From Streptomyces vilmorinianum (GTDB taxonomy: Bacteria; Actinomycetota; Actinomycetes; Streptomycetales; Streptomycetaceae), in the NCBI RefSeq assembly GCF_005517195.1, contig NZ_CP040244.1, positions 3,800,001-3,864,000 on the forward strand: DNA of 64,000 nucleotides, read 5' to 3'. The notes beneath the pieces are model-generated. The model made no database searches. It had not been told where the DNA came from and saw nothing but the letters and a program-made list of their open reading frames with translations. Position 1 is the first letter of the stretch. Each line of letters starts with the position of its first letter. A program made the position numbers and the translations under genes. Of the stretch, positions 34,996-45,034 are shown in pieces.

Positions 34996-36618
34996 GTGCG
35001 CACCCCTCTCGTCCTGCTCTCCGCCCGCCTCCTCGACCCGGCCACCGGGCACTTCCTGCCCCACACCGCCCTGGCCGTGTCAGGAGGACGGATCTCCGCC
35101 CTGGGCGACGACCGAGAGATACGCGCCCTCGCCGACTCCTCGACCACGGTCGTCGACCTCAAGGGAGCCGTGGTCACCCCTGGCCCGACCGACGGCCACC
35201 TCCACCCCGTCTCCGGCGCCGAACTCACCCACGGACTGGACCTGTCGGGCTGCGCCGACCTCGCATCCGTACGCGAGGCCCTCGCCCGCGAGGTCCGGAC
35301 CCTCCAGCCCGGCGCGTGGCTGTTCGGCTGGGGCCTGGACCCGAACGCCTTCGGCGACCGGCCCGTCGAGTCGGCCGCCCTCGCCCCCGTACTGGACGGC
35401 GTACCGGCCCTCCTGCAGCTCTTCGACGCCCACTCCATGCTGGCCAGCCCGTGCGCCCTCGAACTCGCCGGCGTCGACGGACCGCGGACCTTCGCCGAGG
35501 CCGCGGAGATCGTCTGCGACGACGCGGGCAGGCCGACCGGGCTCCTCCTGGAGGACGCCGCCTGCGAACTCGTCGAACGCGCCGCGCCGCAGCCCACGCA
35601 CACCGAACGCCTGACCCGCCTCGCCACCGCACTGCGCGCCATGGCCGCCGCCGGACTCACCGGCGGCCACGTCATGGACGCCAACGGCGAGAGCCTCGCC
35701 CTCTACGCCGAGCTCGACGCGGCCGGTGACCTGCCGCTGCGACTGCGGGTCGCACCCTGGTGCCGGCCCGGCACCGACGCGGACGCAGTGCGCGCCCTGA
35801 TCGCACAGCAGGGCACCGGCGGCGCCCTCTGGCACACCGCCGGCGTCAAGCAATTCATGGACGGCACGATCGACAACGGCACCGCCTGGCTGGAACACCC
35901 CGACCGCCACGGCGAATCCACCCACGCCTTCTGGCCCGACCCCGACGCCTACACCCACATCGTCGGCGAGCTCCACCGGGCCGGCGTCCCCACCGCCACC
36001 CACGCCATCGGCGACGCCGCCGTACGCCACGTCCTCGACTCCCTCGCCAAGGCGCAGGCCGGCGCCGGCAGCGGAGTCCGCCACCGCATCGAACACATCG
36101 AGAGCGTGCCGGACGACACCCTGCGCCGCTTCGCCGAGCTCGGCGTCGTCGCCTCCATGCAGCCCACCCACTGCTGCGACTTCACCCGCGCCGACCACAC
36201 CGACAACTGGTCCCGCCGCCTCGGCGAAGAGCGCGCCTCCCGCGCCTGGCGCTGCCGCGACCTGCGGGACTCCGGTGCCACCGTCGTCCTCGGCTCGGAC
36301 TGGCCGATCGCCCCCTTCCCGCCCCTCGGCGTCATGGCGGGCGCCCGCCACCGCCGCCCGACCCACGACCTCACCCAGCCCCCGCACGGCCCCGAACAGG
36401 CACTCACACCCCTGGAAGCCCTCCAGGGCATGACCGTCAGCCCCGCGTTCGCGGCGGCCGAGGAGCACGTGGGGGGCCGGATCGCGATCGGTCACCGCGC
36501 CGACCTCACGGTCCTGGCCGACGACCCCCTCACCACGCCGGCCACCGACCTCCCGGACCTCCCGGTCCGCCTCACGCTCCTGGCCGGCCGGCCCACCCAC
36601 CGCGACGCGAGCCTGTGA
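34996..36618 (+). CDS. Amidohydrolase family 3 (YtcJ-like)
   Basis: This 540-residue metal-dependent hydrolase of the YtcJ/amidohydrolase_3 family shows the metal motif PGPTDGHLHP, SMLASPCALELAGVDGP, LLEDAACELVE, the second-shell THAIGDAAVRHVLD, HRIEHIESVPDD, VASMQPTHC and the active-site VLGSDWPIAPF. The end has GRIAIGHRADLTVL, the closing beta strand of the composite domain. It is complete. The GTG start is preceded by GGAG. Substrate unknown; relatives act on amides, carbamates or cyclic ureas. It is expected in the cytoplasm. Confidence 0.88.
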   Translation: MRTPLVLLSARLLDPATGHFLPHTALAVSGGRISALGDDREIRALADSSTTVVDLKGAVVTPGPTDGHLHPVSGAELTHGLDLSGCADLASVREALAREVRTLQPGAWLFGWGLDPNAFGDRPVESAALAPVLDGVPALLQLFDAHSMLASPCALELAGVDGPRTFAEAAEIVCDDAGRPTGLLLEDAACELVERAAPQPTHTERLTRLATALRAMAAAGLTGGHVMDANGESLALYAELDAAGDLPLRLRVAPWCRPGTDADAVRALIAQQGTGGALWHTAGVKQFMDGTIDNGTAWLEHPDRHGESTHAFWPDPDAYTHIVGELHRAGVPTATHAIGDAAVRHVLDSLAKAQAGAGSGVRHRIEHIESVPDDTLRRFAELGVVASMQPTHCCDFTRADHTDNWSRRLGEERASRAWRCRDLRDSGATVVLGSDWPIAPFPPLGVMAGARHRRPTHDLTQPPHGPEQALTPLEALQGMTVSPAFAAAEEHVGGRIAIGHRADLTVLADDPLTTPATDLPDLPVRLTLLAGRPTHRDASL

Positions 36619-36639
36619 GGGGAGCACGCTGACGCCGCC

Positions 36640-37146
36640 TCAGACGACCGAGTCCCTGAACGGATCGACGGGATCGATCGCCGCCTCCTCGAAGTGCTGC
36701 TCCAGTGCCTCATGACCGTGCTGCCGCCGGAATACGATCTCGGCGGCGGTGACGGGCGGGGTCCACAGGATGCGCGCGTGCGCAGGGCGGCGGTGGCATG
36801 GTAGGGCAGGCTGACGAGCAGGTGGTCGCAGCTCGAGCCCGGAATCCAGGGTTCGCCCATCGGCAGGCTGTGCTCCACGTCGAGCCGATGCCCTCCACGG
36901 TGGTAGTACGCGATCACCGCCATGAGTTCGACGAAGCGCCGGTCGCGCACGTGGCCGGTCATGACGAACTCGAGCCCCGGGCCGTCCGCCTCCTCCGTCC
37001 AGCACCCGACCGTCACGCAGCTGGGGCACCACGTCGCGCCGATCCGGTCCGAGGTCGTGGTCGACGGCCTCGCAGGAACCGCCCGCGAAGTAGACCCGGA
37101 CATGCGACTCGACCGCCTGTGCGGCGAACAGACTGCTGTGACTCAC
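36640..37146 (-). pseudogene. Suppressor-of-fused (SUFU) domain protein, two frame-shifting deletions
   Basis: Three blocks match one SUFU-domain protein but lie in two frames. Block 1 is AVESHVRVYFAGGSCEAVDHD (about 37120-37050), block 2 is GLEFVMTGHVRDRRFVEL to MGEPWIPGSSCDHLLVSLPY (about 37000-36800), and block 3 is RILWTPPVTAAEIVFR to DPFRDSVV at 36640. Blocks 1 and 3 share a frame, and block 2 is shifted. At each junction a short stretch normally present is missing. The GTG start (37146) overlaps the PAP2 stop by 4 bp, so the gene was the last of that operon. Confidence 0.7.
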
Positions 37147-37817
37147 CGCGGCGGCAAGGCGTCCAGAGCGAGGACCGTGGCCGCGCTCGCGACGCCGAGG
37201 ACCGCGCCCGCCGCGACATCGCCCGGATAGTGCACGCCGGTGTGGACACGGGAGTAACCCACCGCGCACGCCAGCGCCCCGAGAGGGATCGCCGCCGGAG
37301 GAAGGACGACACCCACCGCGGTGGCGAAGGCGACGGCAGAGGCGGTGTGCCCGGAGGGGAAGGAGGCGGAGGTGGGCATCGGGACATGACGGTCCACGAT
37401 CACCCGGGCCGCCTCCCTGTCCGGGCGCGGCCGGCGCACCAGACGCTTGCCCAGGACGTTCGCGGAGGCCGAGGCCACGGCGACCGCCCCGACACCGAGG
37501 ATCGCCGCGCGCCGGAACCTCCCCCCGCGCAGGGCCAGAGCGGCGGCGATCCCGAACGAGATCTTGGAGTGGTCCGCCGCGCCCGACAGGCCGCGCAGCC
37601 CCGAGTCGAGCGCGGGAGTGGGCGTCGCCGCCACCGCCGCGTACACGGCACCATCGACGGCGCGAAGGTCCGTGAGGACGGAGGCCACGGCGTTCCTCAG
37701 CCTGAGCCCGGCACGCCGGCTCCTGGGCTTCCCAGGCTTCCCAGGCTTCTCGGGCTTGTCGTGCTTGTCGTGCTTGGCGGATTTCGCAGGCCCGGGGTCG
37801 TGCGGGTCGTCACTCAT
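37143..37817 (-). CDS. PAP2-superfamily lipid phosphatase
   Basis: This 224-residue membrane phosphatase carries the three PAP2 signatures: KRLVRRPRPDR, SFPSGHT and SRVHTGVHYPGD. A charged N-terminal tail with KPGKPGKP and KHDKHDK repeats precedes about five membrane helices. It lies 19 bp after the diacylglycerol-kinase-like gene, and the pair is a familiar actinobacterial combination thought to turn over lipid phosphates (phosphatidylglycerol phosphate, undecaprenyl pyrophosphate or phosphatidic acid). Confidence 0.92.
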   Translation of the reverse strand: MSDDPHDPGPAKSAKHDKHDKPEKPGKPGKPRSRRAGLRLRNAVASVLTDLRAVDGAVYAAVAATPTPALDSGLRGLSGAADHSKISFGIAAALALRGGRFRRAAILGVGAVAVASASANVLGKRLVRRPRPDREAARVIVDRHVPMPTSASFPSGHTASAVAFATAVGVVLPPAAIPLGALACAVGYSRVHTGVHYPGDVAAGAVLGVASAATVLALDALPPR

Positions 37818-37836
37818 CTCCCTCTCCTCCGGTTGT

Positions 37837-39165
37837 TCACTCTGGCCCCGCCTCCTCGCGGCCGAAGGCGAGTGCGATGACCCGCCGCCAGCGCAGTGGC
37901 GCGGCGACCGCAGGCGCTCCGGGCCGGTGCCGCGGTACGAGCACCCGCAGAGCGCGCGGACGGATGGTGCACGTCACCGGCGTACGCAACGTCAGAGCCT
38001 CGCCGTCCACCGCGACGGGGACGGTCTCGGCGGGGGCGGTGACCTCGACCCGGCGGGCCGTGAGGACGTTGAGGCCGCTGGACATCGATCCCCGCAGAGC
38101 GAGGTCGGCCGCCTCGGCCGCACTGTCCACACGGATGCCGATGACGCCCAGCTTCCCCCGGTCGAGGCGGGCACGGCGGCGCGCCCCGAAGGGATCCCCC
38201 GTCCCGTACGGGTTGTTGCTGATCAGCAGCGCCTGCTGCGAAGGGAGCGAGGTGCCGTCGGCGACCGCGTCGAGGCGTGATCCGGACCCGCCGAGCAGAT
38301 CGGGCATGGCGCCCAGCGCGGTCTCCGCCTTGGCATCGCGGTACTCGGGGCGCTCCACGACCTCCGCGTACACCCCGAACGACACCGTGTTGACGAACGC
38401 CCGGCCCGCCACCCAGCCGAGGTCGACGCGGATCTCCTCGCCGTCGGTCAGGGCGTCGAGGCAGCGGGACGGATCCGCACGGTCCAGTCCGAGGTCCATG
38501 GCGAAATGGTTACGGGTCCCCGCGGCGACCACCAGGAACGGCAGGTCGTGCTCGACGGCCACGGCGGCGACGAGCGCCTGGGTACCGTCGCCGCCCGCGA
38601 CCCCCAGCAGGTCCGCGCCCTCGGACACGGCCTCGCGGGCGAGCGCGGTGACATCGGACCGCCGCGACGTGTCCAGCAGGATCACCCGAGCACCCAGCTC
38701 CTCGGCCCGCTCCGCCAGCCCGAAACGTTCGACCTTCCCGTCCCCGGACTTCGGGTTCATGATGACGACGGGCCGCCCGGGAGGCGCTCGGCGAACCGCC
38801 CGCACGGAGTGCGCATGGCTCGGCCCGCGCAGAGCGGCCCGGGCACAGACCAGGGCCGCACCCCACAGAGCGAGCGCGACGAGCGCCGTCACCCACAGGT
38901 CACGCCGCAACCCCAGCACGATCAGGCCGACGGGCGCACCGACCATGAGCAACGCCCCCACCCACCGCATCGGCCCACGGCGCGACAGCATCCACCAGGT
39001 GCCTGAGGCGGAGACGACCAGCGCCGCGAGCCCGCTGACGAGCATCAACAGCCCGCCGTCCCCGATGGCGAGGAGCAGTACGACAACCGCCGCCACGGCA
39101 GCGAGCAGCGCGCACCGCGCCCACAGGCGGGCACCTGCCGAGGACGTGGAACCGCTCACCGTCAT
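37837..39165 (-). CDS. Diacylglycerol/sphingosine kinase-family lipid kinase with membrane N-terminus
   Basis: This 442-residue protein has about four N-terminal membrane helices (residues 12-110), followed by a DAGK catalytic domain starting at VVIMNPKSGDGKVERF, with the nucleotide motif GVAGGDGTQALV and VVAAGTRNHFAMDLGLDR. The C-terminal lobe ends in VPVAVDGEALTLRTPV. The start is ATG 39165; the in-frame GTG 39159 has better spacing (6 bp) from GGGGAGG. It is the first gene of the operon with PAP2 and the broken SUFU gene. Confidence 0.9.
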   Translation of the reverse strand: MTVSGSTSSAGARLWARCALLAAVAAVVVLLLAIGDGGLLMLVSGLAALVVSASGTWWMLSRRGPMRWVGALLMVGAPVGLIVLGLRRDLWVTALVALALWGAALVCARAALRGPSHAHSVRAVRRAPPGRPVVIMNPKSGDGKVERFGLAERAEELGARVILLDTSRRSDVTALAREAVSEGADLLGVAGGDGTQALVAAVAVEHDLPFLVVAAGTRNHFAMDLGLDRADPSRCLDALTDGEEIRVDLGWVAGRAFVNTVSFGVYAEVVERPEYRDAKAETALGAMPDLLGGSGSRLDAVADGTSLPSQQALLISNNPYGTGDPFGARRRARLDRGKLGVIGIRVDSAAEAADLALRGSMSSGLNVLTARRVEVTAPAETVPVAVDGEALTLRTPVTCTIRPRALRVLVPRHRPGAPAVAAPLRWRRVIALAFGREEAGPE

Positions 39166-39808
39166 CCTCCCCGCCTTCCCGTACCGCCCGGAAGTGAACA
39201 GCCGTCATACCAGCCTCCCCTCACCGCCGACACGGGGCGCCCTGACAGGGCCGATCGGGTGACGGCCTGTCGGCGGCCCAAGCGCGTACGCGAAGGCCGT
39301 GGCCCGCGGCTCCATCCGCCGCGAGCGTGGGCTGAGGCGGGTGGCGACGTACACGCTGCGGTGCTGTACGCGGCGCCTACATCCGCCCGAACTGCCCGTC
39401 GCTGACACGGTGGACAGGCAGCCCGGCGTGCCCTCGCCGCCGCCGACGCACATCGTCAAGAGGCCGGCGGTCATCTCGTCGGCCACCGAGGCGAGTTCCT
39501 CCCACAGGCCCGCCGTCAGCCGCAGTGGCTGGGCGCCGACCAGCCCGGCGAGCCCGCCGCAGTCCGGGGCCCGGCCTCGCACCACCTGCACGGCAAGCCC
39601 CCGGGGTGGGGCGGTCGCCACGACGGCGACAGCCCCCCAACACCCGCTGGCCCCGCGCCGCACCCCCTGACTGAACACCCGCCCCACGTGCGAAAAGTCC
39701 GATCGTGCCCGGATTCGCGCGGCCCACGGCTGGCAAGTCCTCGCCATGGCAAGCACTTGCCGCCACCGGGCCTTCACGCCGGCGTCACCAGGTCGATAGA
39801 CCCATGGC
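39166..39808. other. 643-bp gap with no confident gene
   Basis: This is the gap between the divergent lipid kinase and S8 protease genes. A minus-strand frame (39205-39810) has some protein-like character (GLWEELASVADEMTAGLL) but no recognisable family, no ribosome site and a composition consistent with decay. No strong promoter or terminator was identified. Confidence 0.4.
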
Positions 39809-42800
39809 ATGTTCTCCCCCTCTCACCTCTCCGCCTTCCGCCGCAGGCGCTGGCAGCTGATCTCAGTCGCCACCGCGGCGCCGCTGCTGGCCTCGGGGCT
39901 CGCCATCCTGCAAGCGCCCGCCCAAGCCGCTCCGAGCAAGCCGACCGTTCCCGCCAAGCCCTCGGCGACCCACAAGGTCACCCTGGTCACCGGCGACGTC
40001 GTCACGGTCACCACGATGGCCGACGGCAAGCAGTCCGCCGAAGTCGACCGGCCGGACAGCGCCGTCGGCGGCGTGAAACTCCAGCAGATCAAGGGTGACC
40101 TGTTCGTCATCCCGGACGAGGCCGTGCCGCTGCTGAGCACGGACAAGCTGGACCGGCGGCTGTTCAACGTCACCGACCTGATCGAGATGGGCTACGACGA
40201 CACGAAGTCGTCCGCGGTACCGCTGATCGCGACGTACACCCAGCCGAAGTCCCGCGCGGCCGCTGAGCCGACGGCCCCCCGGGGCAGCAAACTGACCCGC
40301 AAGCTCAAGGGCATCGGCGGTGCCGCGCTCAGCACCGACAAGCGCCAGGCCCGCACCTTCTGGACCACCGTCGCGCCGCAGGGCAGCGCGAAGCTGAGCG
40401 CGGGCGTGGCGAAGCTGTGGCTCGACGGTCGCGTGAAGGCCAACCTGAAGGAGAGCGTGCCGCTGATCGGCGCGCCCGAGGCCTGGGCGGCCGGCCACAC
40501 CGGCAAGGGCGTCAAGGTCGCGGTGCTCGACACCGGCATCGACACCAACCACCCCGACTTCGCCGGCCTGATCGACGGCACGGCCAGCTTCGTGCCCGGT
40601 GAGGCCGTCACCGACGTCAACGGGCACGGCACGCACGTGGCCGGCACGATAGTCGGCTCGGGCGCCGCCTCCGGCGGCGACCACAAGGGCGTCGCCCCCG
40701 ACGCCGACCTGTTCGTCGGCAAGGTGCTCGGCGGCGCGGAGGGCTACGGCCAGGACTCCTGGGTCATGGCCGGCATGCAGTGGGCCGCCGAATCCGGCGC
40801 GGACGTCGTCAACATGAGCCTCGGCGACTCCTACCCGACGGACGGCAGTGACCCGATGTCGCAGACGGTCGACGCGCTGTCCGCCCAGTACGGCACGCTG
40901 TTCGTCATCGCCGCCGGCAACTCCGGCCCGGAGAGCATCTCCGCCCCGGGCGCGGCCGCCTCCGCGCTGACCGTGGCCGCCACGGACAAGCAGGACCGGC
41001 TCGCGTACTTCTCCAGCACCGGCCCGCTGGCCCACTCCGGCGGCATGAAGCCGGACATCGCGGCTCCCGGCGTGGACATCACCGCGGCCCGCTCGCAGGA
41101 GATGACCGACGGTGGCCAGGGCCTCTACCGCACCATCAGCGGCACCTCGATGGCCACCCCGCATGTGGCGGGCGCGGCGGCGATCCTGGCCCAGCAGCAC
41201 CCGGACTGGACCGGCGCGCAGCTCAAGGAACACCTGATGAGCACCGCGAAGGGCCTGGCCGACGGGTACTCGCCGTACGAGGTCGGCACCGGCCGTCTCG
41301 ACGTGGCCGCCGCCGCGCGCGCCACGGTCCGCGGCACCGGATCGCTCTTCTTCGGCAACTACACGTGGCCGCACGAGCCAAGCGACGGAGCCGTCACGAA
41401 GGACCTGACCTTCACCAACACCGGCTCCGCCGACGTCACGCTGAACCTCGCGCTGACAGGCACCGACGGCCCCTTCACGCTGGGCGCCACCACGGTGACC
41501 GTCCCGGCGGGCGGCACCGCCGCGGTCCCGGTGACCGGTGACCCGCGGACCGCCTCGGCCGGACGGCACGTCGGCTACGTGACAGCCACCGACGCGACCA
41601 CCGGTCAGCCGGTGACCCGCACCTCCGTCGCGCTCCTCAAGGAGGAGGAGCGCTACGACCTGAACATCAAGCTCGTCGGCCGCGACGGCAAGCCCGCCGC
41701 CGGCTGGGTCGTGGTCAACCTGGCCGGTGACTTCTGGCCGTGGTCGCTCTACGTCGACGGCTCGACCACCATGCGCATGACACCGGGCCTGTACACCGTC
41801 ACGGCGTACCTCGACGTGGCCGGCGAGAAGGCGGACCGCTCGGGTCTGGCCGTGCTCGTCGACCCGGAGACCGTGCTCAAGGACGGCTCCGCGGACGTGG
41901 TCCTGGACGCGAGCAAGGCACGCCTGCTGCAGACCGAGGCGCCGCAGCTCACCGAGGACCGCCAGCGCAAGGTCGACTTCAACGTCCACTACGACGGCTT
42001 CGACTCGTGGATGGACTACCGCGGCGCGTACATCCTGCCGCTGACGTACGACGACGTGTACGTCTCGCCCACGGAGCCGATGACGCGGGGCGAGTTCATG
42101 CTGATCACCCGCTGGCGCAAGGGCGAGCCGCTGCTCGGCCTGAGCGCGACGGGCGGTCGGCTCCGCTTCGAGACACTCGTCCAGGCCGGCAGCGCCCTGG
42201 GCACCGCCACGGACAAGCTGGACGCCGTCTACGCGGGCAACGGCGCGACGGCCGACTACGACAAGGTCGACGCCAAGGGCAAGGTCGTCGTCGTCGACCG
42301 CAGCGACGAGGTCTCGCCGCAGGAGCGCACCGCGGCCGCGGCCACGGCCGGTGCCAAGGCGCTGATCGTGGTCAACGACGGAATCGGTGCCCTGATGGAG
42401 TACGTCGGCCAGTCCACCATCCCGGTCGCCTCCGTGCACCGCGACGCGGGCAGGACCCTCATCGCGATGGCCAAGGCCGGCACCCTCAAGCTGACCGCGA
42501 AGCAGACCGAGTACACGCCCTTCGTCTACGACCTGACCCGGGAGTACCCCGGCCAGGTGCCGGACCGGGCCCTCACCTACAAGCCGACCAAGGACGACCT
42601 CGCCCGGATCGACGCCCGCTACTACTCCGCCACGGACGGCGGGCTGGCGGAGGGCTACCGGTCCGACTTCACCCTCAGCCCCTCGCTCAACTTCCCCGAG
42701 CTCGAGTGGCACCCGGGCACCCGCACCGAATGGGTGACCCCGGGTCAGGTCTGGAGGGAGTTCCACGCTCAGGGCGTCGACGGAGACCTGCCGTGGGTGA

Positions 42801-43543
42801 TGGTGTCGGGCGACAACACGTACGCCAAGGGCAGCACCACCCGGCTCGACTGGTTCGCCCCGGCGATCCGGCCCGGCCAGAGCGAGTCCTTCGGCGTGTA
42901 CAACTCCCGTTGGCAGAACTACATGATCTGGAACGTGCAGGCGTGGGCCTCCTCCAGCGACACCATGCGGCTGGGCGGCTTCCTGCCGTGGGCTGCGACG
43001 CCGACCCACCTCCAGGTCTTCCAGGGCGACACGCTCATTCACGACAACCCGTACAGCACGGACATGCAGTGGGTGGAGGTGCCGGCGGGCAACCTGCCCT
43101 ACCGCGCCGTGCTCGACGCGGAGCGGCCCACTGACGCCTTCCGGCTGTCGACGCGCACCCACACGGAGTGGACCTTCATGTCCGACACCGTCGACTCGGA
43201 CTTCTTCGAGCGGTTCTCGGTACTGAACCTGGACTACAAGCTCGAGACGGACCTGCACGGCGATGTCAAGGCCAACACGCCCCAGAGAATCGCGCTCAAG
43301 CCGGTGTCGATGGACCTCGGCACCGTACCGGGCACCCTCACCGGGGTGACGCTGGACGTGTCGTACGACGACGGCGCCACCTGGCAGAAGGTGACCCTGA
43401 CCAAGGGCACCGACGGCTACTGGACGGGGTCGTTCACCACGGCGAAGAAGCCCGGCGGCTTCATCTCGGTCCGCGCGAGCGCCGAGACGGACAGCGGCTT
43501 CGGCGTCAAGAACGAGATCATCCGGGCGTACGGCCTGCGATGA
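39809..43543 (+). CDS. Secreted S8 (subtilisin-like) serine protease, large multidomain
   Basis: This 1244-residue protease has a Sec signal peptide (FRRRRWQLISVATAAPLLASG, cleavage after AQA), a propeptide, and an S8 catalytic domain with Asp241 (VLDTGID), His273 (NGHGTHVAG), the oxyanion asparagine in AAGNSGP and Ser447 (GTSMATPH). A beta-sandwich follows, then a protease-associated (PA) domain around residues 805-890 (KVVVVDRSDEVSPQE, ALIVVNDG), and further C-terminal beta-rich domains. It is typical of the very large streptomycete subtilases that degrade extracellular protein. A strong hairpin terminates it, and a LuxR-like regulator gene follows. Confidence 0.93.
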   Translation: MFSPSHLSAFRRRRWQLISVATAAPLLASGLAILQAPAQAAPSKPTVPAKPSATHKVTLVTGDVVTVTTMADGKQSAEVDRPDSAVGGVKLQQIKGDLFVIPDEAVPLLSTDKLDRRLFNVTDLIEMGYDDTKSSAVPLIATYTQPKSRAAAEPTAPRGSKLTRKLKGIGGAALSTDKRQARTFWTTVAPQGSAKLSAGVAKLWLDGRVKANLKESVPLIGAPEAWAAGHTGKGVKVAVLDTGIDTNHPDFAGLIDGTASFVPGEAVTDVNGHGTHVAGTIVGSGAASGGDHKGVAPDADLFVGKVLGGAEGYGQDSWVMAGMQWAAESGADVVNMSLGDSYPTDGSDPMSQTVDALSAQYGTLFVIAAGNSGPESISAPGAAASALTVAATDKQDRLAYFSSTGPLAHSGGMKPDIAAPGVDITAARSQEMTDGGQGLYRTISGTSMATPHVAGAAAILAQQHPDWTGAQLKEHLMSTAKGLADGYSPYEVGTGRLDVAAAARATVRGTGSLFFGNYTWPHEPSDGAVTKDLTFTNTGSADVTLNLALTGTDGPFTLGATTVTVPAGGTAAVPVTGDPRTASAGRHVGYVTATDATTGQPVTRTSVALLKEEERYDLNIKLVGRDGKPAAGWVVVNLAGDFWPWSLYVDGSTTMRMTPGLYTVTAYLDVAGEKADRSGLAVLVDPETVLKDGSADVVLDASKARLLQTEAPQLTEDRQRKVDFNVHYDGFDSWMDYRGAYILPLTYDDVYVSPTEPMTRGEFMLITRWRKGEPLLGLSATGGRLRFETLVQAGSALGTATDKLDAVYAGNGATADYDKVDAKGKVVVVDRSDEVSPQERTAAAATAGAKALIVVNDGIGALMEYVGQSTIPVASVHRDAGRTLIAMAKAGTLKLTAKQTEYTPFVYDLTREYPGQVPDRALTYKPTKDDLARIDARYYSATDGGLAEGYRSDFTLSPSLNFPELEWHPGTRTEWVTPGQVWREFHAQGVDGDLPWVMVSGDNTYAKGSTTRLDWFAPAIRPGQSESFGVYNSRWQNYMIWNVQAWASSSDTMRLGGFLPWAATPTHLQVFQGDTLIHDNPYSTDMQWVEVPAGNLPYRAVLDAERPTDAFRLSTRTHTEWTFMSDTVDSDFFERFSVLNLDYKLETDLHGDVKANTPQRIALKPVSMDLGTVPGTLTGVTLDVSYDDGATWQKVTLTKGTDGYWTGSFTTAKKPGGFISVRASAETDSGFGVKNEIIRAYGLR

Positions 43544-43554
43544 GCTCCACCATC

Positions 43555-43584
43555 GGGCCCCGGGGAGGCGACTCCCCGGGGCCC
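43555..43584 (+). terminator. Hairpin terminator after the S8 protease
   Basis: A perfect 13-bp stem (43555-43567 with 43572-43584) and a 4-base GCGA loop begin 11 bp after the protease stop. The stem is all G/C except one A-T pair, and no T-run follows. Confidence 0.8.
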
Positions 43585-43680
43585 TCCCCGTCCCACCTGC
43601 TCCCAGCAGGGACTTTTCAGGGTCTGCCGCCGTGGCGCATACTCTCCCCGCTGCCGCAGGCGGAAGGGAGGCGGTCGCCC

Positions 43681-44673
43681 ATGCTGGGTGTTCTGGGCCT
43701 CGAACCCGATGACGAGCTCGTCTACCGGACCCTGCTCGGACGACCCCACTCCACCGCGCCGCTGCTGTCCGATCTGCTCCTCGTATCGCAGGCCGACGTG
43801 GACAAGGTCCTGGCCCGCCTCGTCGGGTGGGGCCTGGTGGTCAGATCGGCGGACGAGCGGTTCACCGCCGCGCCGCCGGCCATGGCGCTCGGAGCCCTCA
43901 TCAGCCAGCGCCGGGACGGGCTGCGCATGGCCGAGCAGGCACTGGTGTCCTTCGCCGAGGAACACCGGGCGGCGATGGCCGGGAGCAGCATCAGCGATCT
44001 GATCGAGGTGGTCACGGGCGTCGACGCGATCCGCCATCGCTTCCTCCAGGTACAGCAGGCGGCCCGCAAGCAGGTCCGCAGCTTCATCACCGCCCCGTTC
44101 GTCGCCCTGCCACCCGACGAGAACACGGCCGAACCCGTGGCCATCGGCCGCGGCGTGCACTTCCGGGCGGTACTGGACCGGGCCGTGCTGGCAGAGCCCG
44201 GCATCATCGACGACGCGATCGCGTCCCTGCGCAACGGCGTGGAACTACGTGTCGCCGACCAGCTGCCGATGAAACTCGTCCTGGCCGACGCCGACCTGGG
44301 CCTCGTCCCGCTCGCGGTCACACCGGACGGAGAGCCCGGCGCCGTCCTGCTGCACCGCAGCGGCCTGCTGGACGCCCTGGACGCCCTGTTCGAGACGGTA
44401 TGGCGCACCGCCCACCCGCTCGAACTGTCGGCCCCCGCCGGAGAAGCCGACCCCACCGTCGAAGTCGGCGAGCAAGGCCCGACCGACCTCGACCGAAAGA
44501 TCCTCGCACTCCTCCTGGCCGGCCTGACCGACCTGACGGCCGCGACCCAACTCGGCCTGTCACCACGCACGCTGCACCGACGCCTGCGCCACCTCATGGA
44601 CATGGCCGGGGTCCGGACACGGATGCAGCTCGGCGGTTATGCCGTCCGACACGGCTGGGTGGAGCCTCACTGA
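43681..44673 (+). CDS. LuxR-type regulator with TrmB-like N-terminal helix-turn-helix
   Basis: This 330-residue protein has an N-terminal TrmB/MarR-like winged helix (DDELVYRTLLGRPHSTAPLLSDLLLVSQADVDKVLARLVGWGLV), a middle phospholipase-D-like or effector region, and a C-terminal LuxR helix-turn-helix (DLDRKILALLLAGLTDLTAATQLGLSPRTLHRRLRHLMDMAG). Streptomycetes have many such double-HTH regulators, often next to secreted proteases. The ATG at 43681 is preceded by GGGAGG. It is separated from the protease by a terminator, so it may be transcribed on its own and control that protease (inference). Confidence 0.88.
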   Translation: MLGVLGLEPDDELVYRTLLGRPHSTAPLLSDLLLVSQADVDKVLARLVGWGLVVRSADERFTAAPPAMALGALISQRRDGLRMAEQALVSFAEEHRAAMAGSSISDLIEVVTGVDAIRHRFLQVQQAARKQVRSFITAPFVALPPDENTAEPVAIGRGVHFRAVLDRAVLAEPGIIDDAIASLRNGVELRVADQLPMKLVLADADLGLVPLAVTPDGEPGAVLLHRSGLLDALDALFETVWRTAHPLELSAPAGEADPTVEVGEQGPTDLDRKILALLLAGLTDLTAATQLGLSPRTLHRRLRHLMDMAGVRTRMQLGGYAVRHGWVEPH

Positions 44674-45034
44674 CAGCCTGGACGCCGCCACCGTTCCCGA
44701 GGACGGGCTGCCGAACACATTCTCGTCGGCCGCGACGTCGTGGAGACCGTCAGGGAACAGCAGTCATGGGTGCGCGAGCAGTGGCACCTCGGCCCGCCGG
44801 CAACCGGCACGGCAAGCAAGACCGGGAATCCCAGCAACTACAACCGCGCCCTGAAGCGGTTCAGCCACCACCTGGACCGGAGGGTGTCGTACGTCTTGGT
44901 GAGGAGTCATCGGTGGGCTGTGTAGCACTTCGGGATGACCCGGCGCCCGTACGGAGATGGACTTTGCAGCCTTGAGGGAACCTCAGCCTTCCGTCGTCGT
45001 CTTGATCACCAAGTTCGACTCAAGGAGGGTTCTG
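44674..45034. other. 361-bp gap with a possible decayed short ORF
   Basis: A plus-strand frame at 44740-44925 (VETVREQQSWVREQWHL, then NPSNYNRALKRFSHHLD) has protein-like composition but no start with a ribosome site and no recognised family, so it may be a gene fragment. An AAGGAGG at 45022-45028 belongs to the following gene. No terminator was identified for the upstream regulator gene. Confidence 0.35.

Noticed and set aside
39205..39810. Minus-strand 201-residue frame before the S8 protease
   Set aside because: A short middle part looks protein-like, but there is no family match I can name, no ribosome site, and the ends are low quality; it is kept only as a note in the gap entry.
39863..43258. 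1131-residue minus-strand open frame under the S8 protease
   Set aside because: It mirrors the protease codons and has no recognisable protein motif. The protease on the plus strand has signal peptide and full catalytic triad.
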